Assembly (NCBI RefSeq): GCF_023343835.1
Contig: NC_064437.1
Location: forward strand, 25,209,001 to 25,273,000
From: Lagopus muta
Taxonomy: Eukaryota > Chordata > Aves > Galliformes > Phasianidae
Direction of reading: 5' to 3'
Length of the DNA stretch: 64,000 bases
Shown in pieces: positions 62,101 to 64,000 of the stretch. Made by a program: the position numbers and the translations under genes. The first letter of the stretch is position 1; each line of letters starts with the position of its first letter. The notes under the pieces are model-generated. The model was not told the origin of the DNA. It made no database searches and saw only the letters and a program-made list of their open reading frames with translations.

Positions 62101-63903
62101 GGAACAAGGACAGAGATGGGAAGGGTGGCCACAGAAACAAGGGAAATCGTGGCTACAGTGTCATTTTTTCAAAGGGGGAAATAAAGGAGAGAGAACTCCA
62201 TGGAACAATGAGCAAAAGGATCAATGAGAAAGTAAGGGACTGAAGTAAGCTTCGAGGAGACCCAACAAGGAAGTGGTTTCAGAAGCAAATGGGGAAGACA
62301 AGGCAAGGATCCCCACACTGGGCAAAAAGAAGCAAAGGGACAAAGAAGCCACTTAGCTGTACATCACAGGAGCATGAGAAGTCTGAAATGATACCACACA
62401 CCCTTAATATCAAAAGGCATCAGAGCAGGGAAAGGCAAACAATGTTTAAGCCTCCAACCAGAGCTAACACAACACAACAACAGAGTAACCCAGAACAACG
62501 CACCTTCCTCCCACTGCAGGGCAGCCAACACTCACCTCTCTCTAAGCTCAAGTGACTCTAAAGCTGCTGTGTTCTTTGTTTTTTTTTTTCCTCCACTCTC
62601 TCCAGCTAGCACTATTGGACAGAAGACATAACCCAAGGAATCTGTTGCTTTATCACCTAAACTCCATCTCCATCACACAGTACAGAAAAAAATCTACTTC
62701 CCTCTCCATTGCTTTCCCATACTTGTGATCAAGCACAAAAACCGAAACAAACAACCATGCCGGCTTTTCAATACCACAGTTAACTGGCAGGTCTACACCA
62801 AAAATACTTTCAGATTTTCATCATTTCACCAGGTGATTTCCTGATCAATTCTGCCTCTCATTACAGCCAGGTCTGTATTCTCAGCAACTAATGAATCTTC
62901 CAAGTCAATATCTAAAGGACAGCGTCTGCTAATTGCCACAGTTAGGTTATTACGGTTAGGTTACAGTTGGACTTGACAATCTTTAAGGCCTTTTCCAGCC
63001 GAGCAGTTCAATGACAGCGGGCTCACCATGCACACAAACACCTGAACTGAAGCATGCTACAGGCTACAAACGGCAGCAAGCACACAGGTACAGCCAGCAG
63101 CCTCCAAAGCCAGCACAGCACAGCCAGCTGGGCAGCCACCTCTGAGGCATCTCTGTGCAACGTGCTCCAAACGATGGAGAAGGTCCGAGCAGCGCAGAAG
63201 TTTGCTCTGTTTGCAGCAGGACACAAAACACCATGGTTTGAGCAGACAACAACCTGAAACAAACACGGTTATGCATGCTCTAATTCCTGTTCAAACACAC
63301 GTTTTCTTTCCCTACACCTTTTGGAACCTCCTACAAAAAGGCCCGCAGACCTCCGCTTAGATTTTTCACCTCATTCTGTCACTTCCACTCTCTGCACGCT
63401 GTGCCGTGCACTAGTAGGTAATCCAGCACACAAAGCTCCACCTGCCTCTCTTTTTCTGTAAAAACTCCCACTTATCCGCAGCTTAACCTCACTGACAGCC
63501 TATACGCGAACTTTTCTTTACACAAGGAAAACTAAACCTCCAGCTCCCAAGGAGCGAGAACGCAGTGCGGTCAGAAGGGCTGCGACGTGAGGTTGCCCTC
63601 TGAAGGCGGTGAGCGCCCGCATGGCAGCTCGAGGCCGCGCAGGTGCTGCTCCTTCAGCCGCGGCGCGCGCCGCTGCCCAACGGCCCTAACGGCTCCGCCT
63701 TCCCGCCACACGCTCACACACACACACGCACCCTGAGGGCTCCCAGGCCAGAGGCGCTCCGCCGAGCCCCGCAGCGCCCCGGGCAGGGGCGTGTCCGCCC
63801 TCAGGTGCCGCTACTCCACCTGAGCCACGCAGGCAGACGCGGAGCGGATCGACCTTCCTCCCGCTGCCCGCTGCTGCCCGCCACCACCCGTCCCCGCTCT
63901 CAC
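59197..63903 (-). other. FAM20B intron 1 (inferred)
   Basis: About 4.7 kb between the candidate non-coding first exon and the ATG exon. It holds a CR1 tail near 62.98 kb and a T tract near 62.58-62.59 kb. No coding exon or RNA gene was recognised. Confidence 0.55.
62945..63013 (+). repeat. CR1 LINE 3' tail fragment, diverged
   Basis: The block ACAGTTGGACTTGACAATC, then TTTAAGGCCTTTTCCAGCC, and a final GTTCAATGA resemble a diverged CR1 3' tail. It is antisense to FAM20B within intron 1. Confidence 0.75.
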
Positions 63904-64000
63904 CGTGCCCCGCTCCATAGCCCAGCCGGCGCCGCCGCCAGCTCCCCAACATGGTGCCGCCCGCCGCCCCGGGCCCGCCCCGATCGCCGCCCAATGAGAA
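63540..64000 (-). promoter_or_regulatory. CpG island and promoter of FAM20B
   Basis: The last 460 bases are strongly CpG- and GC-rich compared with the AT-rich intron beside them. Near the window end there are GC boxes (GGGCCCGCCCCG region, 63970-63982) and a CCAAT at 63991-63995, which is inverted relative to the gene. No TATA box is seen. FAM20B is the only minus-strand gene that could start here. A divergent plus-strand transcript beyond the window cannot be excluded. A short CA repeat lies at 63714-63727. Confidence 0.65.
63904..63955 (-). other. FAM20B: Candidate non-coding first exon of FAM20B
   Basis: On the minus strand GGGGCACG|GTGAGA is the best donor in the CpG island, and it would place a short exon just downstream of the CCAAT and GC boxes. 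The exon contains ATG codons whose frames are not shared with FAM20B, so they would be upstream open frames. The left edge is the splice site; the right edge (transcription start) is a guess. Confidence 0.35.

Overview
The window is ordinary vertebrate nuclear DNA, almost certainly from a bird and most likely chicken. The genes are split by GT-AG introns. The three recognisable interspersed repeats are CR1 LINE tails, the dominant avian retroelement. The three protein genes lie in the order and relative orientation I recall for FAM20B, TOR3A and ABL2 on human chromosome 1q25. Nothing here looks bacterial, viral or recently transferred, and I see no undescribed multi-gene system.

Layout: about 1-16300 is non-coding and is best read as the large first intron of ABL2, with a CR1 tail near 5.06 kb. 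ABL2 (+) starts here from its proximal, non-myristoylated first exon (ATG at 16465) and runs through eleven coding exons to a stop at 28491, giving 1133 residues. Its 3' UTR of about 4.1 kb ends at an AATAAA at 32571. TOR3A (-) lies tail to tail with it: six coding exons between 38477 and 34025 encode 404 residues, with a CpG-rich promoter at about 38.4-39.0 kb. A non-coding spacer covers about 39.0-42.3 kb. FAM20B (-) follows: seven coding exons between 59043 and 45853 encode 409 residues, with a 5' UTR in the ATG exon, an intron of about 4.7 kb, and a CpG-island promoter with a candidate non-coding first exon at 63.5-64.0 kb, where the window ends.

The genes share location rather than a pathway. 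ABL2 is a cytoplasmic tyrosine kinase acting on actin, TOR3A is an ER-lumenal AAA+ ATPase, and FAM20B is a Golgi kinase that phosphorylates xylose in the proteoglycan linker. The most interesting details are an in-frame 315-nt optional intron inside the last ABL2 coding exon, matching a 103-residue segment of human ABL2, and the nearly touching poly(A) signals of ABL2 and TOR3A. Exon edges were read by eye from splice sites, reading phase and family protein sequence. UTR ends and promoters are inferred.
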